Of a stretch of 64,000 nucleotides of DNA, positions 1 to 10,461 are shown one piece after another. The stretch is from assembly GCF_021730395.1 (NCBI RefSeq), contig NW_026463158.1, positions 1 through 64,000 of the forward strand, given 5' to 3'. The first letter of the stretch is position 1. Each line of letters begins with the position of its first letter. The DNA comes from Mercenaria mercenaria (Eukaryota > Mollusca > Bivalvia > Venerida > Veneridae). The notes under the pieces are model-generated. The model was given only the letters and a program-made list of their open reading frames with translations, was not told the origin of the DNA and searched no databases. The position numbers and the translations under genes were made by a program.

Positions 1-733
1 AATCATTAACCGTTCCTCATTCCCTAGATATATTAAAGAATTAATAATGATAAATAACCAGTAAGATAGATATGCCTTTATATCTACCCTGTCCTGTTTA
101 TACAGAAAATCGACGGGGCCAAACTACGAAACCGCTCCCCTGCCACCTTAGTGTCGAACAATTATTACATGGTCCGAGAGATTGAACACTATTTGCAAAT
201 TATGTAGTTCATTATGCTTTCATTATGTATATATACTGTAGGCATATGCAATGAAAGGAAGTAGTTCACTGCGCACGCCCATGGCCATGTTTTACTTTCG
301 TTTTCTCAACCAAGGCAAGCACTGTCAATATTCCTAATATATCAAAAATAGGCGCACACGGCTTGTCTATAAGCGCATATCAAATATAAGCGCTTAGTTT
401 TGGCTTAAGTATAAGCGCATATTAAAAATAGGCGCATAAAAGTGTCACAAAAATTATTATAAGCGTATACGCTTATTTACCAGATTTTACAGTATCATGA
501 TGCGACACTTGTACTCTTTCTGAAAAATAAATAGCATGATGAAACTAAATAATCACTGTAACCTTATGAGTTTTATTAATTATATGCAGTTAAAATACCA
601 CTGTTTAGTCGTCATACGTTCAGTACGATAAATCTTATTTGTTATGTCTTATCTGTCATAGGTTTTCAAACATTGAAAAAACATTGTTCAGTTTGATTTA
701 CAAAAATAGATTTCTTCACAACTAACTGGTAAC
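1..733. other. AT-rich non-coding stretch
   Basis: No coding frame of note. Positions about 349-475 hold five or so spaced variants of the short motif ATAAGCGCAT (also as ATAGGCGCA), which may be the debris of a short repeat or element end. Nothing else is recognisable. Confidence 0.5.

Positions 734-770
<37 letters not shown>
734..770. repeat. (ATT)n microsatellite
   Basis: An uninterrupted run of about twelve ATT/TTA units, directly followed by a repeat-like segment that begins ACCAGATTTATATAGCACC. Confidence 0.9.
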
Positions 771-771
<1 letters not shown>

Positions 772-1079
772 CCAGATTTATATAGCACCCTTTTCATGAT
801 CAATGTCACGTTCAAAGGCGCTTTTCATAGTTCAAATGCAGCCACACAGAGCGCATAATTCATCCTCTACTAGTACAGACACAGAGCGATCTGACCAGAG
901 GAACAGAGTGAGACAAAGCCCCCATGACAGAGAGATCAACATTGAAAAGAGGTAGAGAAAAATACTTGGAACCTCCTTTGTAAATAGTCAAAAACAATCT
1001 GAACAAACTTGAGACGTCTTGATTGATACTCATGTAGATAGTATTTTATACTTAAATTCCGAGTGACCCGTTCATACAC

Positions 1080-1437
1080 TCGTTAAACGAATATGTAGAT
1101 ACTGTTTCATTAATTTTGATATTGAATGCATAGAAGATAATTCCACGTATTTTTTAAATGTTACAAATATAGGCAAGAAAGACAAATTGTTATATATTCC
1201 TGGTATGCTGGTGTAAATGAATTCCCTCATTTTATTAATCTCATGCAATCTTTAAATGATGATAGAATTAAATACATTGCTTTTTATGTTAACGCTATTA
1301 TGAAGCTAAAGGATAATGAATAGTTACATTTCTGTGCACAACTCATATCATTATATTTGTTTTATTGTAATATTGTATTATGGGCCGGAGGCCTTTATTT
1401 ACAAAATAAACTTTGTTCTTGTTCTTGTTCTTGTTAA
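1080..1437 (+). mobile_element. 3' end of a non-LTR retrotransposon (LINE), decayed
   Basis: Two adjacent frames between 1156 and 1322 read like the C-terminus of a LINE ORF2: GKKDKLLYI, then FPHFINLMQSLNDDRIKYI and a stop at about 1320. The change of frame near 1200 shows decay. A 3' UTR follows, with AATAAA at about 1405 and a tail of TTGTTC/TTCTTG repeats to 1437, which is the usual way such LINEs end. The 5' part of the element is absent. Family assignment (CR1, RTE or Jockey type) is not possible from this piece. Confidence 0.6.
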
Positions 1438-1477
1438 ACCTGTTATCGACACGAATTTTTCTATGCGATTACGTTTA

Positions 1478-1521
1478 CATCATTATCATCATCATCATTA
1501 TTATCATCGTCATCATCATCA
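1478..1521. repeat. (CAT)n imperfect microsatellite
   Basis: Runs of CAT with TAT and CGT interruptions, just 3' of the LINE tail. They produce a spurious histidine-rich or isoleucine-rich open frame. Confidence 0.85.
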
Positions 1522-2305
1522 AATATCACTTATGCCTCGTCAGTCATTTATCATCACAATTTTTCGCCTTCATAATAAAAGTTTTCGTCACAGAATAACA
1601 AATGCGAGTACAAGTATTGATGAATTTGTATAAAAATAACGTCAAATAATAAAACATTTTTAGACCAATAAAAAACAAAAGGTAATGGTAGATTTCCCGG
1701 AAGCACAGAGAACCCTAGTCCCAATCCGTGACTCTAGTTACCTCCTCTGACGGTAATATTAGACTGAAATGAAATGAAAGTGATAATTACGTCACGATTT
1801 GGACTCGCAGCCACAGAGCCATGCATTGCAAATTAGGCCCACAACAAAACAAAACTGTGCCGAATAAATATAGATGACCGGTTGCTTCAAATTTCCAACA
1901 ACGAGTAAATTTTAATGTATGCAAAATTCAAAGAAGGGTAAGCCATAGTGAATGATCTAATATCCACAGGTAGAAAGACTAATATTGACTAAGATGACTT
2001 TCTGCATATTATTTGGCTCGAAAGTCAGTAACAGTATGTTTACTTTTCTAAATTACTTTTACAAATCATAACTTACTTACTGTACACCACGTTATTTAGG
2101 AGAAGTTTGGATGATCATTCCGAAAATGACAGACAGACAACACAACCGCAGATACTGAAGCATGTTCCAAGATTTGCTTGTCTTTAATGTAATTTCAGAG
2201 TTGTCCAGTCAACATGCATTTTCTGAGATTTCAGTTGCCTTTAACTTCCTGTCCAAAATGCTCATAGAACAGGGGCAATTAGGAATCGTTTATTTTATTT
2301 TTCAT

Positions 2306-2500
2306 TTGAGCCGTGCAATGTGAAAACCAACATAGTGGCTTTGCGACCAGCATGGATCCAGACCAGCCTGCGCATCCGTGCGCATCAACAGTTTCTCTAA
2401 TTCCAACAGGTTTTGAAAGCGAACAGCATGAATCCTTACCAGGTCTGGATCCATGCTGGTCGCAAAGCCACTATGTTGGTTTTCAAATTGCACGGCTCAA
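2306..2500. mobile_element. Palindromic MITE, copy P1
   Basis: Starts TTGAGCCGTG and ends CACGGCTCAA. The two halves are near reverse complements, each carrying the motifs AACATAGTGG, GCGACCAGCATGG and GATCCAGACC. The centre is partly deleted relative to copy P2 at 6394. No coding capacity: the open frames here are mirror images of each other on the two strands. Confidence 0.85.
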
Positions 2501-2629
2501 TTTTGAAGTTGCATCCAACTTACGTCAGTCAGACCGAGACTATTCGATCAGGTTATACGGTAACTGTCCACGCCTCAGATACCCTTACGGGTATTTGTTC
2601 AGGCACAAGGGCACCTTGATTAAACCACA

Positions 2630-2757
2630 ACCAGTTTGAGGCTTCCTCACATGAAAGAATTCTATGCTTAAAGTGAGTATTCAAAACCACAGATGTGAGG
2701 GACAAGTGTTTCGAAGTCAGTGACCTTAACCACTTGGCCACGGAGACCTCCAACTAG
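2630..2757 (-). mobile_element. tRNA-derived SINE, head part
   Basis: On the minus strand, 2750 downwards reads CCGTGGCCAAGTGGTTAAGG, a polymerase III box A of tRNA-Ser/Leu style, followed about 50 bases later by a weak box B (GTGGTTTTGAATAC). The same head recurs at 28285. The body and tail are cut short after about 120 bp. Confidence 0.7.
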
Positions 2758-2779
2758 ATGTCTTCCTCGCATGGCAATG

Positions 2780-3610
2780 CACCTATCAATATTTGTCCCA
2801 GGGAGGGGGCGGTGGTGGGCTGACTAGGGGAATTTGACATTTTTCCTTTTTCGGAGTCTAAATCCCCACCCTGGAGCAATGACAATTTGTCAAAATCCCC
2901 ACAGTTGGAGATGTTTTACATATCAAGAGACCCGGGGGATGGACTATAATTAATATTCATGAGCTTATATGAGGTTATTGCCTTTTCACATACAATCATT
3001 AATAGTATTAAAATTTTCACTCTGCCTGTAAATTAGAAATTGCCTCTGCCTCCTCTGCCATCCAAATCTTGATACACCTACCCCCATATAGTTTATTCTA
3101 GAATCGCCCATATATTTATAAGAGCATTGCCTAATGAGGGCAGATACTAACACTCGGCAGTGTTTGCCCATAAAGGGGTCAATTTCAAGTAGATCAATGT
3201 GAAGGTCTTTCCCAAAGGGTTATTGTGTCCAAATATCATTCAAATCTTTAAATTCAATATGCCTCAAACCTGAATCTAGAAATATTAACCAAAAAAAACA
3301 CTTCAAAACGGCAATGTAGTGACAACTAATCATAATTTCAACCTGCTATAACCTTATAAACTGGTAACACAGTACATTAGGGTGATTCCAGAATTAACTA
3401 TATGGGGGTCGGGGTGGGGGTCGGACGGCAACAAAATTTTGGAGGTCCATCGGAAAATCATTATTATGGGTGGTGGGGGTCCATCAGAAAATCATTATTA
3501 TGGGTGATTGTCCTCACAATAATCGTCTTTATGGATGTTGGACAGATTGTAAAAATATGGGTGGGTGGATGGGTGTTTGGTCACCTCTCTTAATAAGTTA
3601 CAGACATTTT
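2780..3610. repeat. G/C-tract-rich repeat region with an inverted pair
   Basis: No gene. Arms at 3081-3110 and 3379-3408 are inverted copies (share GATTC(T/C)AGAAT and ACTATATGGGGGT). At 3440-3510 a 34-36 bp segment beginning GGTCCATC is repeated in tandem. The segment around 2830-2900 (TAAATCCCCACCCTGG) looks like another dispersed repeat. Confidence 0.5.
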
Positions 3611-3769
3611 CCTTTCTTTTAACTGCAAGTCGTTACTTTACTGACCCAGATACACCGAACGCAATTTTGACATCACGGATCTAAGAAATATGACTTTTTC
3701 TGTTCATTAAATATTTCATTTTTCTGTCTCGTTCCCGTTGAATTTGCAGTCAGCGCCCTTAATCGCCGA

Positions 3770-3943
3770 AAGTATGTCAATTGACATTTCTTTACGTAAT
3801 AGAACTATTTTAAGTTTCAAGTCAATAGCTTTGATAGTAACAGAGATATTTGACTTGATCAAAACCTTTAACCAACTGCGACGCCGACGCCGGGGTGAGT
3901 GCAATAGCTCTATATTTTCTTCGAAAAGTCGAGCTGCATTTTA
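3770..3943 (+). mobile_element. 3' fragment of a tandem-core element, family B
   Basis: Ends GACGCCGACGCCGG, then GGTGAGTGCAATAGCTC and TTCTTCGAAAAGTCGAGCT, the same 3' end as the fuller element at 35105-36168. Only the last core unit (CAATAGCTTTGATAGTAACAG) and the 3' end are left. Confidence 0.75.
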
Positions 3944-4134
3944 GCACTTTAAAGGACCGATGACAAAGCCAGCATCGTAAAAACAAAACTTTTTCAAAAC
4001 TTTTATGTTGAAGTAATAATGTGACTTGCGAAATATTTTTTCTTTTCCTAAATATTCTACATCTTAATTATTTCCATTACGTTGAAAAGAATGTGGACAA
4101 AAAGATTACAAGTTGTTACTTTCGCGTTTAGCCA

Positions 4135-4553
4135 TTTAAAGACCTCCAGATTATCGCTCGAATTTTTTTTTTCATGTTTTGAACATTAGAACACGAGTTT
4201 TTTAATCTGTCTTAAAGTGTCATATCAAGAGAAAAAAACATACTCAAGTCGGGAATCAAACCGGAACTGCAGTAAAAAAAATCTGCGGTCTGGACCAATA
4301 TACCACGGAGGAATTTGCGCGTAACGGCCGTTAAAAATATAATAAAAAGCTTTTTGATTAAAGCAGTTAACTTACACTTTGCATTATTTTGAATGGAAAA
4401 AATCGCAAAATCAACTACTAGTTATTTTTAAGTGTTACTATAAAATAATCTGTCAGTAAGTTTTAAAACCTTAAGAAATATAGTAATTTTCTGATATCTG
4501 TTTTTATTCCTTTTCTGTTGCCGTACGATCCGGAGGTCAGTGTCTTTAAAACA
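4135..4553 (-). mobile_element. SINE-like segment with tRNA-type promoter, between inverted flanks
   Basis: On the minus strand from about 4306, CCGTGGTATATTGGTCCAG matches a box A and GGTTTGATTCC matches a box B about 45 bases on, so this is a tRNA-derived SINE head rather than a tRNA gene (the stems do not close). The flanks at 4135 (TTTAAAGACCTCC) and 4552 (on the minus strand TTTAAAGACACTGACCTCC) are loosely inverted. Whether the flanks belong to the same element is unsure. Confidence 0.5.
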
Positions 4554-6393
4554 AGTTTACAAAAACAGGTACTGCTTGGAATCATTATTCTTAAACTAGT
4601 GACGGATGACTAAACTTCTATAAATCATGTCCAAAGAAATCACAAGTATTGTCGGCGTCAGGGCATGATGCATGTATCCTTTAATGACTGAGCATGATTT
4701 TTCCGAAACCATATTTCAGTAGAAACTGTGCTTGATCGATTTATACATTTTCGTATACTTTTCGCAATTGGTTGAACAGGCACCTACAGATGTGAACGAT
4801 GGAACCTTGAATAATAAAACGAATAAAATTCCGACTTAAATATGCGTAAATATCAGGCCTTCTTGATAGATACGGAAGCAGACGTTTCTTCCTTGTATTT
4901 TGGCGGGAAAACTGCACGTGCCTTCCATGACCGCGTGCTTATAGAAAAGTACGTATTGGCGTTATACGTTCGCCCCACCAGAAACGTTACTGTGTTGAAA
5001 CTTTATGTGTAATTGTAAACAAAATGCTCTACAACCAGATGAAAAAGCTTGAATTTATATCGTTTCTGTTCGTCCATCATATATATCTTATAATATTTTT
5101 TTTTCATTCGAGTTCTTAATATTATATGTATGTGTTCAACATTCAAAAAGAAAAGATGTAAACGTTTAAACACTAAGGCCACACCAAATTGATAAGTTGT
5201 TCATCGGATTTTTTTTCTGAAAAATTTGAGGCGGCGAGCGAAAAAATAATTTAAATATTTTTTTTGGTTTTTGAGAAAATCAGGAGCGAGCGAATAGCGA
5301 AGAAATATATTTGTCTTCATTTGGCTCTCGACTGACTAATAAAAACCTTAAAATAGAATGTATAGCCCTTTTAAATTAAAAAGTAAGTCCCCAGAGATTG
5401 AGAAAATCTAACCCGCAGACGCACAACAAAGCGAACTCGTGAAAAAAGGTAATAACATTGTCATACAGTACACTGTAATCAAATATCGAATCGAATATTT
5501 ACTGCTATGAAAATGTAGCATTCTTAGCTGACTTTACAAAGTTTTTGATACATCAAATATCTATGTGAGTGTTGCTAGATCTATTAAAGCTTCTGATTTG
5601 AAACTTAGAACAGTTATTTACTGTCAAAGTCTACACCAGGAGAAACAAGCAAATTCGATGAATTGGTATCCCCCGCCGAAAGGGTTTGTGGTGAGGAATA
5701 AAAATATATCCGTCAAAAAGTTAAAGATGTTAATAAGAAGCAAATAATTTCATTAGTCAAAATCAATTTAACAGAAAACAAATGTTTAATTAAAGAGTAC
5801 ACAATAAATGTATGATACTTTGATCCTGACTAAAGAATTTATTTTGAATGGGATATGCTTTTTGTAATAAGCTTAGCTTTTAAAATTAAATGCAGTTAAT
5901 TGATATGTGAGCTTAATTTTGTTTGTTTTGGGGTTAACGCCGTTTTTCAACAGTCATGGTCAGCTTTTAACGAGAAATATCAAGTATTCCCTCCCTTAAT
6001 TATCTGTTCTGATCAAGGATTCCACTCTAATAGGATTGCCTCCCTTACACTACTTGACCTTCAGGAAATACCGAGAATTATCTTGATAAGAAAGAACTAT
6101 AATGCTTATTTTTTTAGATCTATATTTTGGTTTTTTCAGTGTATAATTATGATAAGAATCATAATAATGACAACAATAAATAATGTGTTACAGAACACAT
6201 AATATTATATTCCAGGAAATCGTTATAAAATATCGGAAAAAGCGATAAAATATTAGATCTTAATGTAATTTCATATTACTTCCTAATACTGAACTATTTT
6301 AAAAGCATTAAATAGCTTTTATGTTAAACGTTAAACGTTTAGATTTTAATTTCGAAATATTTTATTTATAATGCAGATTCACTTATTAAAATA
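4554..6393. other. Non-coding AT-rich stretch
   Basis: No gene supported. The part at about 5170-5345 (CACACCAAATTGATAAGTTG and repeated GGAGCGAGCGAA-like words) looks like an old dispersed repeat. The open frames of 60-100 codons here lack any similarity I can recognise. Confidence 0.45.
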
Positions 6394-6631
6394 ATGAGCC
6401 GCGTCATGAGAAAACCAGCATAGTGGGTTTGCGACCAGCATGGAGACAGACCAGCCTGCGCATCCACGCAGTCTGGTCTGGATCCATGTTATCGCTTTCA
6501 AAGCCTATTGCAATTAGAGAAACTGGTAGCGAACAGCATGGATCCTGACCAGACTGCGCGGATGAGCAGACTGGTCTGGATCCATGCTGGTCGCAAACCC
6601 ACTCTGTTGGTTTTCACATGGCGCGGCTCAA
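6394..6631. mobile_element. Palindromic MITE, copy P2 (full length)
   Basis: Starts TGAGCCGCGTCATGAGAAAA and ends in its near reverse complement GCGCGGCTCA. The whole 238 bp folds back on itself around a centre near 6500 (CTTTCAAAGCCTATTGCAAT). Most complete copy in the window, useful as the reference for P1, P3 and P4. The flanks AAATAA and AATAAT could include a short target duplication, but this is ambiguous. Confidence 0.9.
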
Positions 6632-7233
6632 ATAATATTATTTTATTGTATATTGCTATTTTATATTGTATTTCTTATTTAAAAGATATTTAATATATCG
6701 CGCAGTAAAGTTTCGAAGGAAGATGTTGAATCATGTAGAAAAAAGTTGTATGCACACTTACTGTAGGTTTTTTAAATAATTTTTATTCAATTTAAAAAGT
6801 GTAGATAGTTTATTGTGATGTCCCAAATAAATAAATCTAATTAAGATTCTTTGAAAGCCTAAGACCAATCATAATACTAGCATACTCATTTGGCTGAGTT
6901 TTTTTGTACTACTATGTACTCCCCCACGCACACCCAATCCCCCTTCAACCACGACCAGTCTTTCCAACACCATTTGAAGACGTGTGTTAATTAAATTAAC
7001 ACAACTGCTTAAGGACCAGGAATAATAACAAAGATTATTAAAAGTTGCAATTTATGTTTTAGTTTATTTCATTGCATGACATGTAACAAAATTTCAGACA
7101 TACAAGTCATTTGCGATAATAATTTAAAACATACTTATCATACATACAGTATCAATACATTGTTTTACACTGGTTTTAATTGAATTCAGTCTTTAAAGTA
7201 CAGTTATCATACACACAGTATCACTACGTAGTC
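6632..7233. other. 3' flank of the RNase H/SAP gene, with a local tandem duplication
   Basis: No gene. 7137-7180 and 7206-7250 are diverged tandem copies of a unit of about 69 bp (TTATCATACA, CAGTATCA, TTACRCTGGTTTT). The second copy covers the last codons and stop of the gene that ends at 7234, so the end of that gene has been duplicated into its own 3' flank. Confidence 0.6.
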
Positions 7234-8946
7234 TTACGCTGGTTTTGATTTATTCATGGCTTGTTGAATAAACTCTATTAATTTTGGTTTTGATCTGAGG
7301 CGAGTCGTCATACCTAATGCTTTCACCGTTTCTTTCAGTTCAGTGACAGACATTGTCTGTAAATCACCAAATTCTGGATTTTCAACAGGTTCAGACACTG
7401 ATTGCCGACTTACATACTCAGCATGGGCATCCAAAATTTCGTTTTTTATTTTCTGTACCTTTGACTGCCTTTGATCAAAAATTCCTTTTTCCCAAAACTG
7501 CAAATTTGATTTGTTATATTTTCGCTTTTTTCTTACGTAATCTGTATTTGCCAAATATTCTATTCTTTTGCGAGTCGTGAGCTCATCAATAGTCTGGTTT
7601 TGTTTATTACTGGACTTATGGTGGACAAGCTTTAATACATCATTTAATTTTTCAACGTTTTGACCAGAATAGTTTGAAAGTGGCCCGTGTTTTTCGATTA
7701 AAGTTGGAACATGATAGAGTAGTGCATGCATGTAAGGCGTAATTTTGCCGTAACCAATCCTACCTTTTTTCTCAATTGCTTGAAAGATTACCATCCAGTT
7801 CTGAATTCTCTGGAAAATTTCTGTTTTTCCTTCGGGAGTTTTCGAAATTAATTTGTAAATTTCTCCGAATTTCTTCCAGATAAACAAAACATCGTCCAGA
7901 GTATCATTCTGAACTATTAAGTACAACTTTTCTGGTAGTTTTTCAAGCAAGTTTTTGTAATCATTTCCAGTTAAAGAAGTCCATTTAAGATCTGTGGAAC
8001 CCTTATCAATAAAGGTGGAGAACGATACCCCACATTCTCTTATTTTGGTAACAAGATCTTTCAAATGATGGGGAGACTGACCAAGAACCTCTAACTTACT
8101 ATCGGCCTGTCTACAGTCATCTATCAAATTTGTTAAAAGAACATCACAGATACGGAGCTGTAAGTGAAGTTCATCTATAACAACATTAGTTGGTTCTATT
8201 TTTATAAGAGGTTCATGTTTTGACCCGTGCTTTTGACCTATGGCATTCTGCTTCAAGGAATTGAAGGTTCTTTTCATTTGTTTTGTTTCATAATAATCAG
8301 CATCTTTATTCAAATCTAATCTTTCTGTTTTGCTTACAATGCACCATGGACATGCGTAGTAAGCTGTAGAGCCATTCAACCCTAAACAAATTTGCAGGAA
8401 TTTCATGTCTCCACCAAACAGAATTTCAACCTGATAAACGACTCCGTCCACTGTGATACTCCCAATATCTACTAGAGAATTCAGTTCATTGAGGATGGGG
8501 TCGCAAGAAATTTTTATGCCTTCGTAGTTTTCTGCACATTTTACTATAGCAATTGTTTTAATGCCTATTTCTGAAGTGCATTTGGATGTATGTGGAAAAC
8601 TAATGGATAGAGTGACAAAATTTGATATCCTGCTGACTTTTGCCCAATCCCCTGAAAATTTGACCTTAATTTTGTCATCGGGATCAAGGTTGTTTGTTTT
8701 TATATGTTGGCAAATTACCTCCTCAATGCTAACATATGCACCAGGCGTGTTGCCCGGGCACCTCATAACAGTAAAGTTAGAATTTATTTCTTTCCTTTCG
8801 GTTTTTATAGCTGTCAGTGATGGCAAATCGTTTGAAAAAAGAGACAACTCATGATATGAGCTATCACTTACAGCAAATTTGTCAAGAATATAGAGTATGC
8901 TTCTAATCTTTACCTTATCATCAAAATGTAATTCTGAGAAACTTTT
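7234..8946 (-). CDS. RNase H-fold transposase-like protein with C-terminal SAP-like motif
   Basis: Open from the stop at 8947 to the stop at 7234, about 570 codons. It has no ATG of its own at the 5' side: the frame continues upstream of 8847 through SILYILDKFAVSDSSYHEL, so it is the C-terminal part of the protein that begins at 9851. Visible marks are SGDWAKVSR (first acidic site), ACPWC (a CxxC pair), VIDELHLQLR (second acidic site), PYMHALLYHVP and NVEKLNDVLK (glutamate). The D-D-E order suggests an RNase H-fold nuclease or a relative that lost activity; the usual GDG is GDW here. The last 40 residues (SVTELKETVKALGM, then KLIEFIQQAM) fit a SAP DNA-binding motif. I recall similar uncharacterised, repeated proteins in cnidarians, molluscs and fungi, but no firm family name. 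Function is inferred. Confidence 0.6.
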   Translation of the reverse strand, partial: KSFSELHFDDKVKIRSILYILDKFAVSDSSYHELSLFSNDLPSLTAIKTERKEINSNFTVMRCPGNTPGAYVSIEEVICQHIKTNNLDPDDKIKVKFSGDWAKVSRISNFVTLSISFPHTSKCTSEIGIKTIAIVKCAENYEGIKISCDPILNELNSLVDIGSITVDGVVYQVEILFGGDMKFLQICLGLNGSTAYYACPWCIVSKTERLDLNKDADYYETKQMKRTFNSLKQNAIGQKHGSKHEPLIKIEPTNVVIDELHLQLRICDVLLTNLIDDCRQADSKLEVLGQSPHHLKDLVTKIRECGVSFSTFIDKGSTDLKWTSLTGNDYKNLLEKLPEKLYLIVQNDTLDDVLFIWKKFGEIYKLISKTPEGKTEIFQRIQNWMVIFQAIEKKGRIGYGKITPYMHALLYHVPTLIEKHGPLSNYSGQNVEKLNDVLKLVHHKSSNKQNQTIDELTTRKRIEYLANTDYVRKKRKYNKSNLQFWEKGIFDQRQSKVQKIKNEILDAHAEYVSRQSVSEPVENPEFGDLQTMSVTELKETVKALGMTTRLRSKPKLIEFIQQAMNKSKPA

Positions 8947-9851
8947 TCAAAATTTATCCTAACATTTTCGTTTTTTGCTGAAGAACATGTTAACACTTTT
9001 GGTACTAAACCATAAAACTCTGCAAATCGCAGAGCAGACATTGCTTTTTCTCCAAAACCCTTTGCAACCTGATTTTTATTTTTTGAAACGTCAAACATTA
9101 CACGCGGTTTTGACAATTCGTTACCATTCACCTGGGAATCAAGTACTTTGCGTCTTAAGTTTTCGTTTTCGTTTATAAGACTGCTTTGCTCAGATTGTAA
9201 GTTATCTATACATTTTGTTTGATCTTCAACATTATGTTTTAAAGCGGTCACATTGTAAGACAACGAGTTTAACTGACATCTAAGAGTATTATTTTCATTT
9301 ACTAGTTTTTTGTTTTTGGATCTAGCAGAACTTTCGCTCAAATGAAGAGTACTATTTTCCAATTCAAACTCAGTGAGTGACGCTCTAGACTCCTTAAGTT
9401 GTTCGAATAGATCGGAATATCTTTTTTCAAATTGTACATTTTCTGTTTTGAAAACACTCAACTGAGAAATAAGAGACTTGACATTTTGTATCTCATTGTC
9501 AAAGATAGACACAGACACTGTATCTGATAAAAACTGTTGCCTCTTGCGTCCGGACCGAAATTTACCTTTCAAATTATTTTGAACTCTGTAAGCTATAGTA
9601 GAAAATCGAGTTTCAAGTCTACAAGTTTCGTGGCTAATCAGTTGAAAGGCATCTATTTGTGTATTTAATATAGTAATAAAATCAAAACCTGTCTGGCTTT
9701 TTGCAGTATATAACTGTCGGATAAAATTGTTTGTCAGCTGCAAGGAAAATGCTACCTTAGAATACGTTGAATTTGACACTTTTGAACTAACTGGACCAAT
9801 TTGGACATTGTCCTGAAATTCGTAATCACTGATTTCACAAGCATCAGACAT
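8910..9851 (-). CDS. Coiled-coil N-terminal part of the same protein
   Basis: ATG at 9851 (MSDACEISDYEF) is the first ATG after a TATA box at 9919. Codons upstream to 9905 are open but start with GTG and only mimic a signal peptide. Residues about 60-120 are mixed. About 120-260 are strongly heptad-like (repeats such as SRASLTEFELENSTLHLSES and NLQSEQSSLINENENL), so a long parallel coiled coil is likely. A basic patch GRKRQQF lies near residue 100. The frame ends at 8910 and overlaps the start of the downstream frame (7234-8946) by 37 bases. In the remembered family the coiled coil and the RNase H-like part are one protein, so this is either one frameshift near 8925-8960 or an unseen splice. 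About 313 residues here, about 870 in total if joined. Confidence 0.6.
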   Translation of the reverse strand: MSDACEISDYEFQDNVQIGPVSSKVSNSTYSKVAFSLQLTNNFIRQLYTAKSQTGFDFITILNTQIDAFQLISHETCRLETRFSTIAYRVQNNLKGKFRSGRKRQQFLSDTVSVSIFDNEIQNVKSLISQLSVFKTENVQFEKRYSDLFEQLKESRASLTEFELENSTLHLSESSARSKNKKLVNENNTLRCQLNSLSYNVTALKHNVEDQTKCIDNLQSEQSSLINENENLRRKVLDSQVNGNELSKPRVMFDVSKNKNQVAKGFGEKAMSALRFAEFYGLVPKVLTCSSAKNENVRINFEKVSQNYILMIR

Positions 9852-9912
9852 AATGACATGAATATGAAACAACAATACAAAATAAACACTTAACACACCA
9901 CACACCGTCTCT

Positions 9913-9919
9913 CTTTATA
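9913..9919 (-). promoter_or_regulatory. TATA box of the coiled-coil/RNase H gene
   Basis: TATAAAG on the minus strand, 62-68 bases upstream of the ATG at 9851 and only 9 bases past the stop codon of the chromodomain gene (9928). The position would put transcription start near 9885 and gives a 5' UTR of about 35 bases. This supports two separate transcripts rather than one spliced gene. Confidence 0.45.
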
Positions 9920-9927
9920 GTTACTTC

Positions 9928-10404
9928 TTAATAATTAAATGGTTCCACCACGCTGAAAACACGTATTGTCTCTACCGGAATGCTCCTTTTCTTTATTTCA
10001 CCAGATTCAATATATCTAGTAGTCTTCATTCTAAGAGATGGCACAATACGTAAGGGCAATGCTATCTTCACAGCTGTCAAGTTTGGTTTTACATTATAAT
10101 ACCAGTTTTTTCGAAGTGGAAGCTTGTCACTGATATCGGACAATTTATTTATCAATACCGGTTCATCTGTTGCAAACATGAATCTAAATACATCCAAGTC
10201 AAACTTAATTGTATGTTTTGAACACCGTGTGTTTAGCCTTTTTTCAGCTAAACCCTCAAATGCTTCAGCTGCATGCTGTAAGCTTTCTGTGCTAACGGCT
10301 GGATTTAGGTACGATTCGATCATATGTTTTTGAAGGTGCAAAGCAGGCTCCCAGGTAGACTCATGTTTGTGGAAACCCAACCATTTTACAAGATATTCGT
10401 CACC
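9928..10404 (-). CDS. Chromodomain protein, last exon
   Basis: The exon opens after a good acceptor (TTTATACTTCAG before 10404) in phase 0 with GDEYLVKWLGFHKHESTWEP, the second half of a chromodomain, followed by the helix LQKHMIESYL. The N-terminal half (EEYYVERIITRRKTSK) lies at 18733-18918 and ends in a perfect donor, so the domain joins in frame across 8.3 kb. The aromatic cage positions known from HP1 (Y of EEYY, W of VKW, F of LGF) are all kept, so binding of a methylated lysine is plausible. The 110 residues after the domain (from CSKHTIKFDLDVFRF to EPFNY) are not recognised; they look beta-rich. It is not a retroelement integrase tail: no integrase core precedes it. Its stop is 9 bases from the TATA box of the next gene. 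Confidence 0.7.
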   Translation of the reverse strand, partial: GDEYLVKWLGFHKHESTWEPALHLQKHMIESYLNPAVSTESLQHAAEAFEGLAEKRLNTRCSKHTIKFDLDVFRFMFATDEPVLINKLSDISDKLPLRKNWYYNVKPNLTAVKIALPLRIVPSLRMKTTRYIESGEIKKRSIPVETIRVFSVVEPFNY

Positions 10405-10461
10405 CTGAAGTATAAATCAAGAATAACATTGTATGACACATTCCACTTGAAAAAACTTGAT

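Noticed and set aside
1316-1633. Histidine-rich 105-codon frame
   Set aside because: Produced by the CAT microsatellite and the LINE 3' tail.
9852-9905. Signal peptide on the coiled-coil protein
   Set aside because: The hydrophobic codons before ATG 9851 begin with GTG and lie between the TATA box and the first ATG; they are 5' leader.
9928-10404. Chromodomain as the tail of a chromovirus integrase
   Set aside because: No integrase core or other retroelement parts precede it; the upstream exon holds only the first half of the chromodomain, and 110 unrelated residues follow.
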